From: Primula veris
Taxonomy: Eukaryota; Streptophyta; Magnoliopsida; Ericales; Primulaceae
DNA length: 64,000 nt
Direction: 5' to 3'
Assembly: GCA_963682055.1 (NCBI GenBank)
Contig: OY821750.1
Span: 7,876,501-7,940,500 of the forward strand
In this document: piece after piece, positions 1 through 11,795 of the stretch
How the letters are laid out: the number at the start of each line of letters is the position of its first letter
Numbering within the stretch: the first letter of the stretch is position 1
Notes under the pieces: generated by a model
The model's database searches: none
The model's input: the letters and a program-made list of their open reading frames with translations, nothing else
What the model was told of the DNA's origin: nothing
Position numbers and translations under genes: made by a program

Positions 1-37
1 ATTAAGGGATTGAGTCCCATTAAGGAGATTGATCCAG
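1..37 (-). pseudogene. Edge of Dof transcription-factor fragment (unit 1)
   Basis: These bases equal 26197-26233, which encode part of a Dof C-terminal region on the minus strand. The rest of this copy lies left of the window. Bases 29-37 (ttgatccag) are the 9-bp target site duplicated by the MULE that starts at 38. Confidence 0.7.
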
Positions 38-167
38 CAATAAAGCTATATAGCCAGACATTTGAAACAGACTCTATACCCGAGTGATGACATGGCTATA
101 GACATTCCAAAATTAAAAATCAAATATCTGTGTACTCTCTCTCTTCTTTCAAAACACAATCATTTCC
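38..167 (+). repeat. MULE left terminal inverted repeat (unit 1)
   Basis: The reverse complement recurs at 4044-4173. The same pair is at 26234-26363/30237-30366 and 47606-47735/52300-52429. A short open frame here (MKQTLYPSDD...) appears at both ends and is only a by-product of the repeat. Confidence 0.88.
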
Positions 168-1416
168 CTTCTCTCAGAGTATCTCCACACTTTCTCCTTC
201 AAAACATTTTTAATCCCTCCTTTCAAAATAAAATCAGTCACCTACTCAAATTAAGAGCCCAAAACCCCATAGAATAATCACCTCCATGTCTGATTATACT
301 TCGATTTTCTGAGATAATTAAAATTATGCATGTGCATATCCATGGATCAAAAGATGGTTGTTTGATTATGTAGTTTGACTATGAGTACCCTTTATATTTT
401 TACATGTCCGTGTAATAAGTTTTGTTGAGTTTTACCAGGCTTGTTTGATTTTGAAATTTTTAAACAATTAATGGTCATTGAGGGCTTGTTTGGTATGCAA
501 CTTTTAAGCAATTAATGGCTACGCTTGGGATGTGTTTAATGAGCCATTATGAACTAATTTCAACGTACAACTCTATATTAGCATGGCATCATCGAACTTA
601 ATCGTATTGTAATTGTACATTAAAGTATGTTACTTTATACAAAACCGATTGCGTAATGCTTCAAAATTTGCTAAAACAATGCTTGCAAATTTACAAAAAC
701 ATAACTTAAACCACACTAATAGAAATGGAATAACTTGCAGCAATGTTTAAGTCTACTCAAATTCATCAAAGGTGCTGAAAATCTGTCCAAAACTCACGAA
801 AATTGGGACATATCATAATGTACTGGGAAAAAACCATGGGTCGGAAAATTAGTGGCAAAAGTCACTTACAAAAGTCAAAAATTCTAGTGGCAAAAGCTGC
901 TCATACTAGCGATAAAAAAATGACAATATACAAAAATTCCAATTAAAGTTGCAGACTTATTTTCCAGATTTCTTTCTCAAAAATAATCAAAATTGCACAA
1001 ACTTCACAATTCAGGTCTTTGTAAAGAAAACAACAGTATTTCGTCTTCTAAAAGATAGTGCACATCTTCTCGAAATCTGATCATGATAGTCTTGTTTCTG
1101 TAAAAATGAAAAACAAGAATAGAACTAGTGTCATCATTAATAATACTAACTAGATTGAGTTTGAGAAAAGGAAACATAAATTCGAAAAACTTACATTAGC
1201 TTCACAAGTCAATAGCAGGTTCGTTAAGATCAATCAAGCTCATACTTCTTTGTGAATATTCGAGTTGTTGTACTTTTTTCTTCGATTTGGTATTCTTCTT
1301 CGTTTTATTATTCTTCTGAGATATATTCTATAGAAAATCAACAATTTAAAAGAAATGACTACAAACAGACCCAATTAGAGATAGTCAATATATTGATGCA
1401 AGTACAATTATTATAT

Positions 1417-3620
1417 TTACCTGCTTATTGCTTGCACTTGTACATTGTTTTTTTTTTTCTTTTTTGCCTCTTTCTCATATTTTGAAACTTTCCTTTTTTC
1501 TTCTGGGCGTCCTCTTTTAACTCCCTGACTTGGATCACCCACATGCAATGTTTCGTCTTCCAAACTGCCAACATCAATGGACATAGGACTCCTAGATAGA
1601 GTTTTATTCATGAATTGTTCCCGATTCACTTCAATAAATTGTGCCAAAGTATCCTTTAGCTTGTTAGTCATGCTTTCGGAATATATCACTCCATCGGCAG
1701 CCTCATTTAATAAGACAAGCACCTCATCGTAACGACGCCATTCAGGTTTTCTTTGCCTTTTAGTATAACCTAAAATCACTTTAGTGTGACTCCTCATTAT
1801 ATTTTTCCGCCATCTATGTAAAATGTACTTTTCTGGAATCATGGACAACTTTTTCAATTTCCAAACTCTTAACATGTGCACACACACCATCCCCTTACTT
1901 TCGAACATCCGACAAACACAATTTGTTTCTCCTGTTCTTTCATCGAAACGAACTAAAAACTTAACAATTTTGTTAAATTTAATAGCCGTACCAGCCTTGA
2001 AAGTATGCTCAACCATAAATTGTTCAATACCATCAATTACAATGCCAACTTCAAGCTCGCAACTGAACAATTGATGAAGCTGTTTTCGAAACTGTTTGAA
2101 TTTTGATACGGTATATGCGCCATGGAATTGATTTTCAAAGTCATAAACGAACGTGTGTTGGTACTGTGCGTTTTTGGACTGAAAATCTGCTTCTTCTTCC
2201 TTTTTAACTTTCTTGTGTAAGGCAATCTCATATTTTTCAACAAACTCTTTTAACGAAGTTTTTCGATAAACATAACCTTTAAAAAATGAATTCATGCTCT
2301 CGCTATGTTGGGTTGTGGACATCCCCACCCAAAAGGTATCTGTGACAAAGGTTGGTACCCATCGATTGCGCTCATTGTACAATGGACATAACCACTCGGG
2401 ATCTTCTAGCTTGTGATCAATGATCATTTTCGCCCATTTTTCTTCAAAGTCGGATATGGTGTACGAGTCATAAACCGCACTACTAATTGCATTTTGAATA
2501 TGCTCAAAATCTTTGTAACTCTTGAATTTATCCGGGACTTTTTTCATGATGTGCCATAAACACCACCTATGTCTTGTCTCCGGAAAAACTAGACTTATTG
2601 CATTTTGTATCGCTCTGTCTTGATCAGTGATTATGCCATGAGGAGGGATGCCTGACATACAAGTAAGCCATGCCTTAAACAACAACACAAATGACTCTGT
2701 ATTTTGTTGGGTCACAAGACCACACCCAAGAAATATGGAGTGTCCGTGATGATTGACACCAACAAATGGTGCAAAAGGCATATTAAACCTGTTGGCAAGG
2801 TATGTTGTGTCAAATGTCAAGACATCACCAAACTCTTTATATGCCTCTCTACTCCTTGCATCTGCCCAAAACACTTTCGTTAAACGATTTTCGTCATCAA
2901 AATCAATAGAATAGAAAAAATCATTGTTCTCAGCTTGCATTTTTCGAAAATAACTAATCATTACTCTAGCATCCCCCCTTTGATTGCATTGCGCCTAACT
3001 TTATCCATATGATTTCGGAGATCCTTTTCTATCCATGGTTGATCATCGTTTTCACCCGCCATTTGTTGTAATACATCAACAGTTTTGTTTATCTTAATTC
3101 CTGCTTCACAATTTAACTCAATCTCTCTTTGGACATGCGCTGGAAGATTCCTATAACACCTCAAATATTTTATCCCTTTCGGGTCCATTTCATGGTTGTG
3201 CTCTTATTTGATAGAGGTCACCTTCCATTTGTCATCAAACTGACGTGTTATTTTCATTGTTGCTTTACAATCCGTCTTAGTTGTTGGATGACTAGCTAAG
3301 GGATCAACGAGTTTCTTTGGCAATCCATTTTTGTGGCAACTGAACTGTATCCAATACTTTATTCCATCTTTCTTTTTTGAGTTAGAAATTGTTACACCAA
3401 AACCTTTTGCTCTTGCATAAGTAGCATAAAAATTTTGGGCTTGAGTTTCTAAATCAAACATCATTCCAACTTTTGGCTCCCATAACTCTGCCACATTATG
3501 ATTGTTTACTTCATTATCTTCTCTTATTTCCACATCCGGGTCTCGGTGATCTTCTCTTGTTTCAAAATCCAAACCTTCCATAATTTTAGTAAAAGTCTGG
3601 AGAACCATTTGTTTTAACAT
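1417..3620 (-). pseudogene. FAR1/FHY3-like MULE transposase, broken copy 1
   Basis: The product would be a DDE transposase of the FAR1-related branch of MULEs. The frame opens at ATG 3618-3620. A FAR1 DNA-binding domain covers about 3210-3480, with a conserved C..C..H-N-H pattern. The MULE core holds FDTTY (Asp codon about 2809-2811), ITDQD and the HSESMN glutamate, followed by a SWIM zinc finger CVC-x9-CVH. Two lesions break it: TAA at 3204-3206 replaces the Leu of the LEHNH motif, and a 6-C run near 2972-2977 (7 C in unit 3) shifts the frame after KGG. The segments are 3204-3620, 2961-3188 and 1417-2961. The N-terminal WEPKVG is intact here, unlike units 2 and 3. The lysine-rich tail ends at a possible splice donor (CAG|GTAAAT, 1415-1421). 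Confidence 0.88.
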
Positions 3621-4043
3621 AATGACATTTGGAAAAGAATATAACCATGGCTAAAGCAAATTAACTATAATAGCAAAAGTATAATGGTTTGTTCATAATC
3701 CAATTCGTTTCAACTATTATACAAACATAAACACTCAATCAACCAGTGAAGTAATTTTAATTTTAAAAAATGGAAAACTTTATATGTGAAGTGATGATTA
3801 CTTCACTGACGCACAGTAAACTATTATACAAACATAAATCTAATGGCGCACAGTAAACATTACAACAATTTTCTTTAGAATAAAAAACAAGAGTTTTATG
3901 AATAAAGTAGATGATTACCTTGTTAGGGCTGCAGCTTTACCAATTGGATAAGCTAGGGTGGTTTCATTGTTGGGTGAGGAGGAATAAATCACAAATTGGG
4001 AAAAAATTAATTTGGTGCGATATTTCTGCATTAGATCCTCGGT

Positions 4044-4173
4044 GGAATTGATTGTGTTTTGAAAGAAGAGAGAGAGTAGACAGATATTTGTTTTTTAATT
4101 TTGGAATGTCTATAGACATGTCATCACTCGGGTATAGAGTCTGTTTCAAATGTCTGGCTATATAGCTTTATTG
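4044..4173 (-). repeat. MULE right terminal inverted repeat (unit 1)
   Basis: It is the reverse complement of 38-167 at about 97% identity and ends directly at the 9-bp target duplication 4174-4182. Confidence 0.88.
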
Positions 4174-4203
4174 TTGATCTAGGCTTCAGAAGCTCCATTT
4201 CTT
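4174..4203 (-). pseudogene. Upstream remnant of Dof exon beyond the MULE (unit 1)
   Basis: On the minus strand, removing the MULE and one 9-bp duplicate joins this piece to the Dof C-terminal frame, reading ...MELLKPGS then ISLMGLNPL. Such an ELL(K/R) stretch is common in Dof C-terminal regions. Upstream the frame stops at TAA, and homology to the inverted arm begins at once, so the Dof zinc-finger exon is missing. Confidence 0.55.
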
Positions 4204-4869
4204 ATATATTTGAGTCAATTGATGATTTCTTATATATAGTAACTAGTATGTTTGTGTTTCAGCTATGATCCATTTGATTATGGGGATTATAATAGTTGTT
4301 AGGTAATAAGTGTTAGTATGAGAGAATAAGTTGGTTTTTAGCTTTTAAGTTTCTTTTCATTTTTAAGTTACATAAAGAGGGAATTAAAAGAGTTTTATCT
4401 TAAATTACCTTAGAATTAGAGATCCGGGAATTGGAGATTGCTCATCATCTACCATGATTGATTTACTAGGGTTCCAATATGGAAAAAAAATAGTACGATA
4501 GTCATTATTTTGATAGCTATAAATAGGTATATATAAGAGTTTTGAGATAATAGAACATGATATTATATTGAAGCAGTTCACCGTCAGCATAGCCATGGAT
4601 TGCTTGATGAGATCAGTACAAATAGATGAAGTTTTAAGAATAAAACAGAGCTACACCTTTTTTCATCTCTTTCACAGAGATCAAGCATCGCTATCAAGAT
4701 TGTGCAAGAATAAGAAAGAAAGGGCTACTCTTTCTCACTAAGATGAGTTGTTTCTGGATAGCGGTGAAAAATACATAGTAGAAAGCAAAGAGAAGGAGAA
4801 TAATAGTTTTAAAAATCAACTACTTTTATAGGGCTTGTATTATTATGTTATTTCACTCGAGCTCCTTAA

Positions 4870-4995
4870 GTTTAAAATGTTGCAGTTTCAATCCGTTCGT
4901 ATTTCTTTTGTTTTAGCAAGGTCGGAGACCAAATTAAACTCAATATAAATAAAATATGTGGGCATCCCCCACTTTTAATTTTAAAAAAAAAAAAA
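4870..4995 (+). mobile_element. LINE-like 3' tail
   Basis: Bases 4958-4972 form a perfect GTGGG-loop-CCCAC type hairpin preceded by AATAAAA and followed by an A-rich run (4982-4995). The same design ends the LINE of this unit (21864-21881). It is probably a 5'-truncated L1 insertion that predates the inverted duplication, because the opposite arm carries it too. Confidence 0.45.
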
Positions 4996-5291
4996 CTAGT
5001 ATGTTTGGGGTTTCTAGCTCGGTAGAATATGGGAGTTTGCTCTGCTGAATTTTGTTTGGGTTTTGAAGCTATGAAAGTTTAATTTTGTTTGGCCATTAAG
5101 GTATATTAATGGAGAAGTCCCATGCAGAGAATATATACAAACAACGATTAATGACTTGAACCTAAATGATTTTAAAAGAAATCATATCATATTTAAAGAC
5201 AATAAATTCCTTACCTTATTTTCCACATCATAATTTCTACAATTAATGAAAATATCTCAAATATCTCCAAGCTTTTACTTGTTTCTCATCA

Positions 5292-5293
<2 letters not shown>

Positions 5294-5324
<31 letters not shown>
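5294..5324. repeat. (TA)n microsatellite upstream of MADS gene
   Basis: A run of TA dinucleotides about 100 bp before the MADS ATG. Its length differs among units: shorter at about 31653-31670 and 53550-53567. It ends in TATAAATA, which could act as the TATA box. Confidence 0.8.
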
Positions 5325-5328
<4 letters not shown>

Positions 5329-5424
5329 CTATTGCCCATATAGACTAACAAACCAGAAAAACAAATATTCATAATATAGAAACCATATACTCCAATTCTT
5401 TGCTTCTTTGATACCTAAGTAGCC

Positions 5425-6151
5425 ATGCCCGAAAAGAAGGTTAAAATTGCCTTTATAGAAGATGCTGCCCGAAGAAAAGCAGCATACAAGAAAAGAAATA
5501 AGGGCTTGCTAAAAATAGTGAATGAGCTCTCTACCTTATGTGATGCTGACATGTGTGTGGTCATATATAACCCACACGAGAACCAACCCGAGGTCTGGCC
5601 CAATTTTCGATCAGCACAGAGGGTGATTTCTAGGTTTAAGAGAATGCCAGATTTGGAGAAGAGGCGGGAAATGACGGACCAAGAAAGCTTAACTAGGGAA
5701 CGGATATTGAAAGTTGCCAAAAAAGTAAAAAAAGTGATGGAAAAAAACAAGGAGATGGAGATGAAGAAGGTGATGTACCGGTGTTTGACAGGATGTGAAG
5801 TAAAAAATTTAAGCATGGAAGATCTATCCCACCTAGAGATGTTGGTAGAACGATATACGGAGGAGGCTCGTGAAATGGTTGAGAAGTTGGCTAGGGAGGA
5901 GGGTTCAAGCAAGATGGGTGAGTTTGGAAGTATTAACGAAGTTGCACTTATGATGGAAGAAGATCATAACGAAAATTTTGGCTTAAAAGCAACGGAAATG
6001 ACACAAGAGTTTACCAAGAATCCAAAATGAGCATAAGCTTATGCAGTTGGTTAATGAGCTCGAGACGCTGCTCATGCCTGTCGGAGATGACAACAATGGA
6101 GGTACGTCCAATGCTTTATATCATGAGGGATGTGAAGAGACGCCTTTTTAG
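5425..6151 (+). pseudogene. AGL80-like type I (Mgamma) MADS-box gene, frameshifted copy
   Basis: The gene is a sequence-specific transcription factor of the Mgamma class; in Arabidopsis such proteins (AGL80, PHERES) act in central cell and endosperm, usually as dimers with Malpha partners. The frame starts MPEKKVKIAFIEDAARRKAA and contains the MADS core KKRNKGLL...NELSTLCD and the Mgamma hallmark NPHENQPEVWP. A basic helical region and an acidic tail follow. Compared with the unit-2 copy, one extra base near 6015-6024 shifts the frame and ends the protein at 201 residues (stop 6028-6030); the original stop is at 6149-6151. A Lys-to-Ile change also lies in the MADS core (LLKIVNE). No intron, as usual for type I genes. 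A poly(A) signal AATAAA is at 6340-6345. Confidence 0.85.
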
Positions 6152-6555
6152 CTGTTGTTTTTTATTACTCATGATTTTCGATGTTTTATCCCATGCATGT
6201 TTAATTAGCGTCTTGTAACTTTTGTTATGTTTTTGTTTTATCTTATTCGTCTTTATATCCTTTCGGTGTTTTCAGATCTTCTTTATATTTCAAACTCAGC
6301 TGCTTAATTACATATCCATATACATTGTAACATGTAATCAATAAAAGAAGAGTATTTTTTTTATAACGACTCGTTTGTTTAGTTTTTTTCTTAATATAGG
6401 AAAACTATGAACAATTAGTTTTACATAGTAATTAAAGAATATCAAAAGAAAACTCAGAGATACGAGCCAACGTGATTGTTTCATATGATTTTCATATAGC
6501 CAATCACAAAGTCTTGGGATTAAGACATAATTTGATGACAATGACGATATCATCA

Positions 6556-6793
6556 TAAAAAACAAAACGTGAAAAACTTGGTCAGACTTTTTAATGCCTG
6601 GTCTATTGGTAGAAATATCTTAATCACAGTATTATTGATATTATTATCATCCTAGCATTGTTAGTCATAGTATTTTGGTGAAAGATGTGTAGAGCACCAC
6701 CCCCACCCATACAGTGAGTCGGGCGCTTGTCTTAAAGATTGACCTGTATGGGAAAATTAATTTATCCAATATATTTTCAAAATTTGCAGAAGC
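6556..6793. other. Non-coding spacer
   Basis: AT-rich sequence between the inverted arm and the solo LTR. I see no gene or repeat here. Confidence 0.5.
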
Positions 6794-8223
6794 TGTAACG
6801 ACTCGGTTTATTAATTAATTATTTAGTAAGTGTTTTATAGTAAACGAACAACGAAACTTTTATTATTGTAAACTTGGTATCTTTCTACAATGATAAATTA
6901 GATAGTCTTGAGCTAAATGGTTAAATGAGAGGGAGGGAGGGAGAGAGGGAGAGAGGGCCCACACGTTTAAAGTAACGGGAGTCATTGCGTGCTTGTTGAC
7001 AAGGATGTTTGCTTGTATGTTTATTATTTATTTGCTAAATTTTTGAATCGTAGGTTCTTTATATTAGGATTGGTGTTATTGCCAATTTACGCTAATATTG
7101 TTATGATGATTATTACCTTGGTTTGACCCTATTTGTACAATTGATCGTTTCTTGTTTGGATGATATAAAGACATATTAGTTAGTAATAGTTTATGACTAT
7201 TTTATTGTGATGGTTATGTCATTCATGTATTCGTGATTGATTGGAAGGAATTGACATATGTGGATGAATGATTATTTATTTTGTTTAATATGACAAAAGG
7301 AGTATCGTAGTACAAGCTAAGATTGTATATTTTGAAGGGTTTTAATACAAGACAAAGGCTAGAAGAATGGAAGAATATTAATAACAATTTATAGATTAGA
7401 AAAAAAGAAATTACGGTATGGTCTGAAAATACTTAAAATACTATTTTGATTGGCGTTTGTCTCTTCTTTAGTCGGGGACACTGGCATCACGAAAGGATAT
7501 GTACAATTTCATAATGGCTTTATTCTATCACTTATCTGGGGGCACTGACACCACGAATGGATAGGAACAATACCTAACTATGGGGTAATTGATGATCATC
7601 GAAGGAAAAAAATAAATAAAGTGGAATCTAATTAAAAAAAAATATTAACTATTTAAGTATTTCTTTTTTAACTTTGTAGTATGAAGTAGGAAGAGAAGTT
7701 GTAGCAATTATTACATTTTTTTTATTATCGTCTATATTCGTACATTTATATTGTGGGTTACACATTGAGGCATTGATGGTTTGTCAGTACATCCGTGGGT
7801 GTGCCGGCTTATCTATATTGATGCGTGAAAATCACCGTTATAAATTTGTGACAGGTCTAGACAAGGAAAGGGCATTGCGGAATAGGACATTCGTTGCGGT
7901 GCATAGCATGGACGCGATTTTATTTCAGTTGTGATGTTTTCATCTTTAAAACTTTATGGAGGATCTTTTCCTTTGAGTTGTTTAGTTTTTCTATGTTTCA
8001 GACAATTGTGTTATTTCTATTTGAATTCGAGTTTTAAAGTTGTAGCCTATGGGCAAGTTTACTTTAAAAACTACTTTGAAAATGTTATTTTTCCGTTGCA
8101 GTAATTTTTTGTTTTAATAACGCTTGATGCCGTTTTATTTTTCAAAACATTTAATTGCTTATTTAAAATGTTCTACTTTTCAAAAGCTCACCCGTAACTT
8201 TTTATGGAAACCGGGGCGTGACA
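6794..8223. mobile_element. Solo LTR, gypsy-like, with 5-bp TSD
   Basis: The 1,430-bp segment starts TGTAACGACTCGG and ends AACCGGGGCGTGACA. It is flanked by the 5-bp repeat gaagc at 6789-6793 and 8224-8228. No primer-binding site, polypurine tract or internal domain accompanies it, so it is a single LTR left by LTR-LTR recombination. The TGTAACG...GACA ends are typical of plant Ty3/gypsy LTRs. It contains a purine-rich (GGGA)n run near 6928-6957. Confidence 0.8.
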
Positions 8224-8228
8224 GAAGC

Positions 8229-9400
8229 TATGCATCTAAATAATCTCATCTTCTATACCAACCCAAAGTTACAAAGATGCAAATTGTAAATGAATGATGA
8301 CTCGTGTAAAGTTCTTTTACTTAGCCTTGTTGGAACTAATAATAACTCTTATATTTTGGCTGATTAATTTATCTAGAGCTTAAATTTCATTGCAACGCAG
8401 CTACCACAATTATAAAAATCCCCAATCTTGTCACAGGCTACTAATAATCCTATGACGCAAACAAAGGTGGCCTTATATTTTGGCCGATTAAATTATCTAG
8501 ATCTTAAATTTCATTGCTACACTCTAACACAATTATAAAAATCCCAATCCTGTAATTTGGTTACATGAGTGCTTAGGTTTAAGTTAAGGTTTAGGTTTAA
8601 AAACTACATCACAACCACTTTCATAAGATTTTCATCAAAGCTTACGTACCTTCGGTAACTCATCGTTACAATTGATTTGATTTGTTCTGTATATGAAAAA
8701 AACCGTTCCCTAAAAAAGTTTTATTGCATATAATCCCATCACAGTGAAAATGAAGTTGGGAACAGAACATTGAAAGATTCTTGGCTTGAACATTATTGAT
8801 TTTTATTTGTAGTTCTAAATCTAGCTAGTTTGAGCCTATTATGATCCAAATATTTGAAACATAATCTGGAATATATTTAAAAAGATCAGGAAATGGGAGT
8901 TCTAGAGGCATAGAAAGCTAAACACGATACTACCGCTATCTCAAGAAACACAAACACATAGAACACTACAGAATCATGCAACATTATAACTATTTAGCAT
9001 CCTTAGCTACAGAATCTTATTAATTGATGCTTCAAGAAGAACAATGGCATATACTATTATTTTTTACGTAGCCAAGTTGATGATGCGAAAATAAATAAGA
9101 GGACAATAAAAGACATAACATCTTAGGTCACGAAAAATAAGCTAATTTTATTACTTTTACGCACATCGTCTTGTGTTCTTAGAGACAAATTATTTATTCC
9201 TCCTGGAGGAGGGGATAGCTGCTCATCCACACCATTAGTTGAATTTCAAATGTGTTAATGGGCCACTAAATATTAATTAACCTTAAATAATCCAACTCAT
9301 AACAATGAGATTACATTGAATCCAGGCACCAAACATAGGATCACTATCAGGGGGACAAGGTAGGGCACCATTAACAAAACCTAGCTTTTATTTAACATCG
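8229..9400. other. Non-coding region with a diverged direct duplication and an inverted-repeat half
   Basis: An ~82-bp segment at 8348-8431 recurs at 8472-8552, with the shared core cttatattttgg and aatttcattgc. Bases about 8935-9182 match 13216-13455 in reverse complement, bracketing the right arm and RPS25. No coding potential seen. Confidence 0.6.
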
Positions 9401-9427
9401 AAAATCTTGAGTAATAAAAAACAACAG

Positions 9428-9997
9428 CTAAAAAGGTGTATCTCCACATCCCTCATGATATAAAGCATTGGAGGTACCTCCATTGTTGTCATCTCCGACA
9501 GGCATGAACGGCATCTCGGGCTCCTTAACTAACCGCGTAAGCTTATGCTCATTTTCATTATCGGTAAACTCTTGTGTCCTTTGCGTTGCTTCCAAGCAAA
9601 AATTTTCATTATGATTTTCTTCCTCCATAAGTGCAACTTCGTTGCTACTTTCAAAATCACCCATCTTGCTTGAGCCCTCCCCCCTAGCCAACTTCTCAAC
9701 CATTTCACTAGCCTCCTTTGTATATCGATCTACCAACATATTTAGGGGGGCTAGATCTTCCATGCTTTAATTTTTTACTTCACATCCGGTCAAACACCGG
9801 TACATCACCGCTCGAACATTGGGCCAGACCTCGGGTTGGTTCTCATGTGGATTATATATGACCACACATACATCAACGTCACATAAGGTAGAGAGCTCAT
9901 GCTCTTTTTTCAGCAAGCCCTTATTTCTTTTCTTGTATGCTGCATTTATTCGGACAACATCTTCAATAAAGGCAATTTTAACCTTCTTTTCGGGCAT
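9428..9997 (-). pseudogene. AGL80-like MADS gene, right arm, nonsense copy
   Basis: The frame starts MPEKKVKIAFIEDVVRINAA and keeps the MADS core and the NPHENQPEVWP motif. Relative to the left-arm gene, 55 residues between PEVWPN and VMYRCLTG are replaced by three (VRA), an in-frame loss of 156 bp that removes the basic linker. In this unit TAA at 9767-9769 replaces a Leu codon (KNLSMED), so the product would stop after 76 residues. Unit 3 has the Leu codon. A TRIM sits 46 bp upstream of the ATG. Divergent orientation to the left-arm gene follows from the inverted duplication. Confidence 0.83.
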
Positions 9998-10043
9998 GGC
10001 TACGTATGTATCATAGAAGGAAAGAATTGGAGTATATGGTTTC

Positions 10044-10622
10044 TGTAATGACCTAGTCCTTCGACCAGACCGCCACCATCTGCTTACTACTACTAATATT
10101 GTCCGTCTGCTTTGGCCCGATTTCGTCCTCGGTTCTTGGGCGCATGAGTTTAAAAGGCCTTGGTGATAGTAAGGAGGATTTTCTTAACATATATATCATA
10201 TAGGTACTCACATATCTAGCCGATGCGGAACAAATACTTTCTCTTTACACCGGCATTTTCCTACAAAAATCCGAGTTCTTACACTCTTTCCCCCTTCAGG
10301 CATGACGTCCTCGTCGGGCACGTCGTCCTTCTAGGGGTGGTTCACACACCATTGGTTAGATAGCAGCTCTGATACCAAGTGTAACGACCCGGTCCTCCGA
10401 CCAGACTGCCACCATCTGCTTATTACCACCAATATTGTCCGGTCCGCTTTGGCCCGATTTCGTCATCGCTTCTCGGGCCGCACGACTTTTAAAAGGCCTT
10501 GGTGATAGTAAGGAGGGTTTTCTTAACTTATATACCATATAGGTACTCACATATCTAGCCGATGCGAGACAAATATTTTCTCTTTACACCGGCATTTTCC
10601 TACGAAAATCCGGGTTCTTACG
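10044..10622 (-). mobile_element. TRIM retrotransposon upstream of right-arm MADS (unit 1)
   Basis: Two LTRs of about 240 bp (10044-10283, 10380-10622) start TGTAA and end TTCTTACA/G. They flank a ~96-bp interior. The interior has the reverse complement of the initiator-tRNA-Met primer site (gctctgatacca) next to the right LTR and a pyrimidine run next to the left LTR, so the element reads on the minus strand. Target duplication gtttc is at 10039-10043 and 10623-10627. It has no coding capacity and no 5S segment. Confidence 0.88.
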
Positions 10623-11795
10623 GTTTCTATATTATGAATATTTTCTTTTCTGGTTCGTTATTCTCTATATGGGAAATATTATTTATATATACTATCATGA
10701 TGAGAAACAATTAAATGCTCGGAGATATTTGAGATATTTCCATTGATAGTAGAAATTATGATGTGGAAAATAAGGTAAGGAATTTATTGTCTTTAAATAT
10801 GATATGATTTTTTTAAAATCAATTTAGGTTCAAGTCATTAATTGTTTCTTGTATATATTCTCAGCATGGGGCTTCTCCATTAATATACATTAATGGCCAA
10901 ACAAAATTAACCTTTCATAGCTTCAAAAACCCAACCAAAATTTAGCAGTGCAACCTCCCATATTCTACCAAGCTAGAAACCTCAAACATACTAGTTTTTT
11001 TTTTAAATTAAAAGTGGTGGATGCCCACATATTTTATTTATATTGAGTTTAATTTGATACTCCGACCTTATTACAATAAAAGAAATACGAATGGATTGAA
11101 ACTGTAACATTTTAAACTTAAGGAACTCGAGTTAAATAACTTATTAATACATGCCCTGTGAAAGTAGTTGACTTTTAAAACTGTTATTCTCTTTCTCTTC
11201 TCCTCGCTTTATACTCTGTATTATTCACCGCTAACCAGAAACATCTCATCCTAGTGAGAGAGAGTACCACTTCCTTGCTTATTCTTGCACAATCTTGATA
11301 GCGATGCTTGATCTCTGTGAATGATATGAAAAAAGGTGTCGCTCTGTTTTATTCTTAAAACTTCATCTATTGTACTGATCTTATCAAACAATCCATGGCT
11401 ATGGTGACGGTGAACTGATTCAATGTAATATCATGTTCTATTATCCCAAAACTCTTATATATACCTATTTATAGCTATCGATATAATGACCGTCGTGCTC
11501 TTCTTTTTTTTTTTTCTAGATTGGAACCCGAGTAAATCAATCATGGTAGATGATGAGCAATCTCCAATCCTCGGATCTCTAATTCTCGGAAAATTTCAGA
11601 TAAAACTCTTTTAATTCCCTCTTTATGTAACTTAAAAATGAAAAGAAACTTAAAAGCTAAAACCCAACTTATTATCTCATACTAACACTTATTACCAAAC
11701 AACTACCATAATCCCCATAATCATAGGGATCATAGGTGAAACACAAAAATACTAGTTATTATATATAATAAATCATAAATTGACCCAAATATCTA

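Larger units (their letters stand above)
38..4173 (-). mobile_element. MULE (Mutator-like element) with FAR1-type transposase, copy 1
   Basis: The element is bounded by terminal inverted repeats of about 130 bp (38-167 and 4044-4173, roughly four mismatches) that begin caataaagctatatagcc. Flanks are 9-bp direct repeats: ttgatccag at 29-37 and ttgatctag at 4174-4182, the second with one change in this unit. Long TIRs, a 9-bp TSD and a MULE transposase inside define a Mutator-like element. The transposase lies on the minus strand at 1417-3620. About 1 kb of AT-rich non-coding DNA (168-1200) and about 420 bp (3621-4043) separate it from the TIRs. Confidence 0.9.
4204..6555 (+). repeat. Left arm of MADS inverted duplication (unit 1)
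   Basis: This arm matches, in reverse complement, the right arm at 9401-11795 and, more completely, 55929-58693. It carries about 1.2 kb of non-coding upstream DNA, the MADS gene and its 3' flank. Homology ends on the outer side right at the Dof remnant. Apart from the MADS gene I see no convincing coding exon; a short frame at 4405-4596 has no recognisable family. Confidence 0.85.
9401..11795 (-). repeat. Right arm of MADS inverted duplication (unit 1)
   Basis: Reverse complement of the left arm, with the TRIM inserted. Compared with unit 3 it lacks about 530 bp of the inner end (unit 3 55756-56284). Its outer end stops at aaatatctaa, the point where the left arm meets the Dof remnant. Confidence 0.85.

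Noticed and set aside
4405..4596. Possible exon (MVDDEQSPIPGSLILR) with donor-like GTAATT leading to the Dof remnant
   Set aside because: Splicing to the AG before the Dof remnant gives the wrong frame, and no family is recognised. The diverged inverted copy also breaks the frame.
5415..5912. Minus-strand open frame opposite the MADS gene
   Set aside because: It is the antisense shadow of the MADS coding sequence; the plus strand has the clear MADS domain.
8574..8606. Interstitial telomere repeat
   Set aside because: aggtttaagttaaggtttaggttt only loosely resembles TTTAGGG and does not repeat in register.
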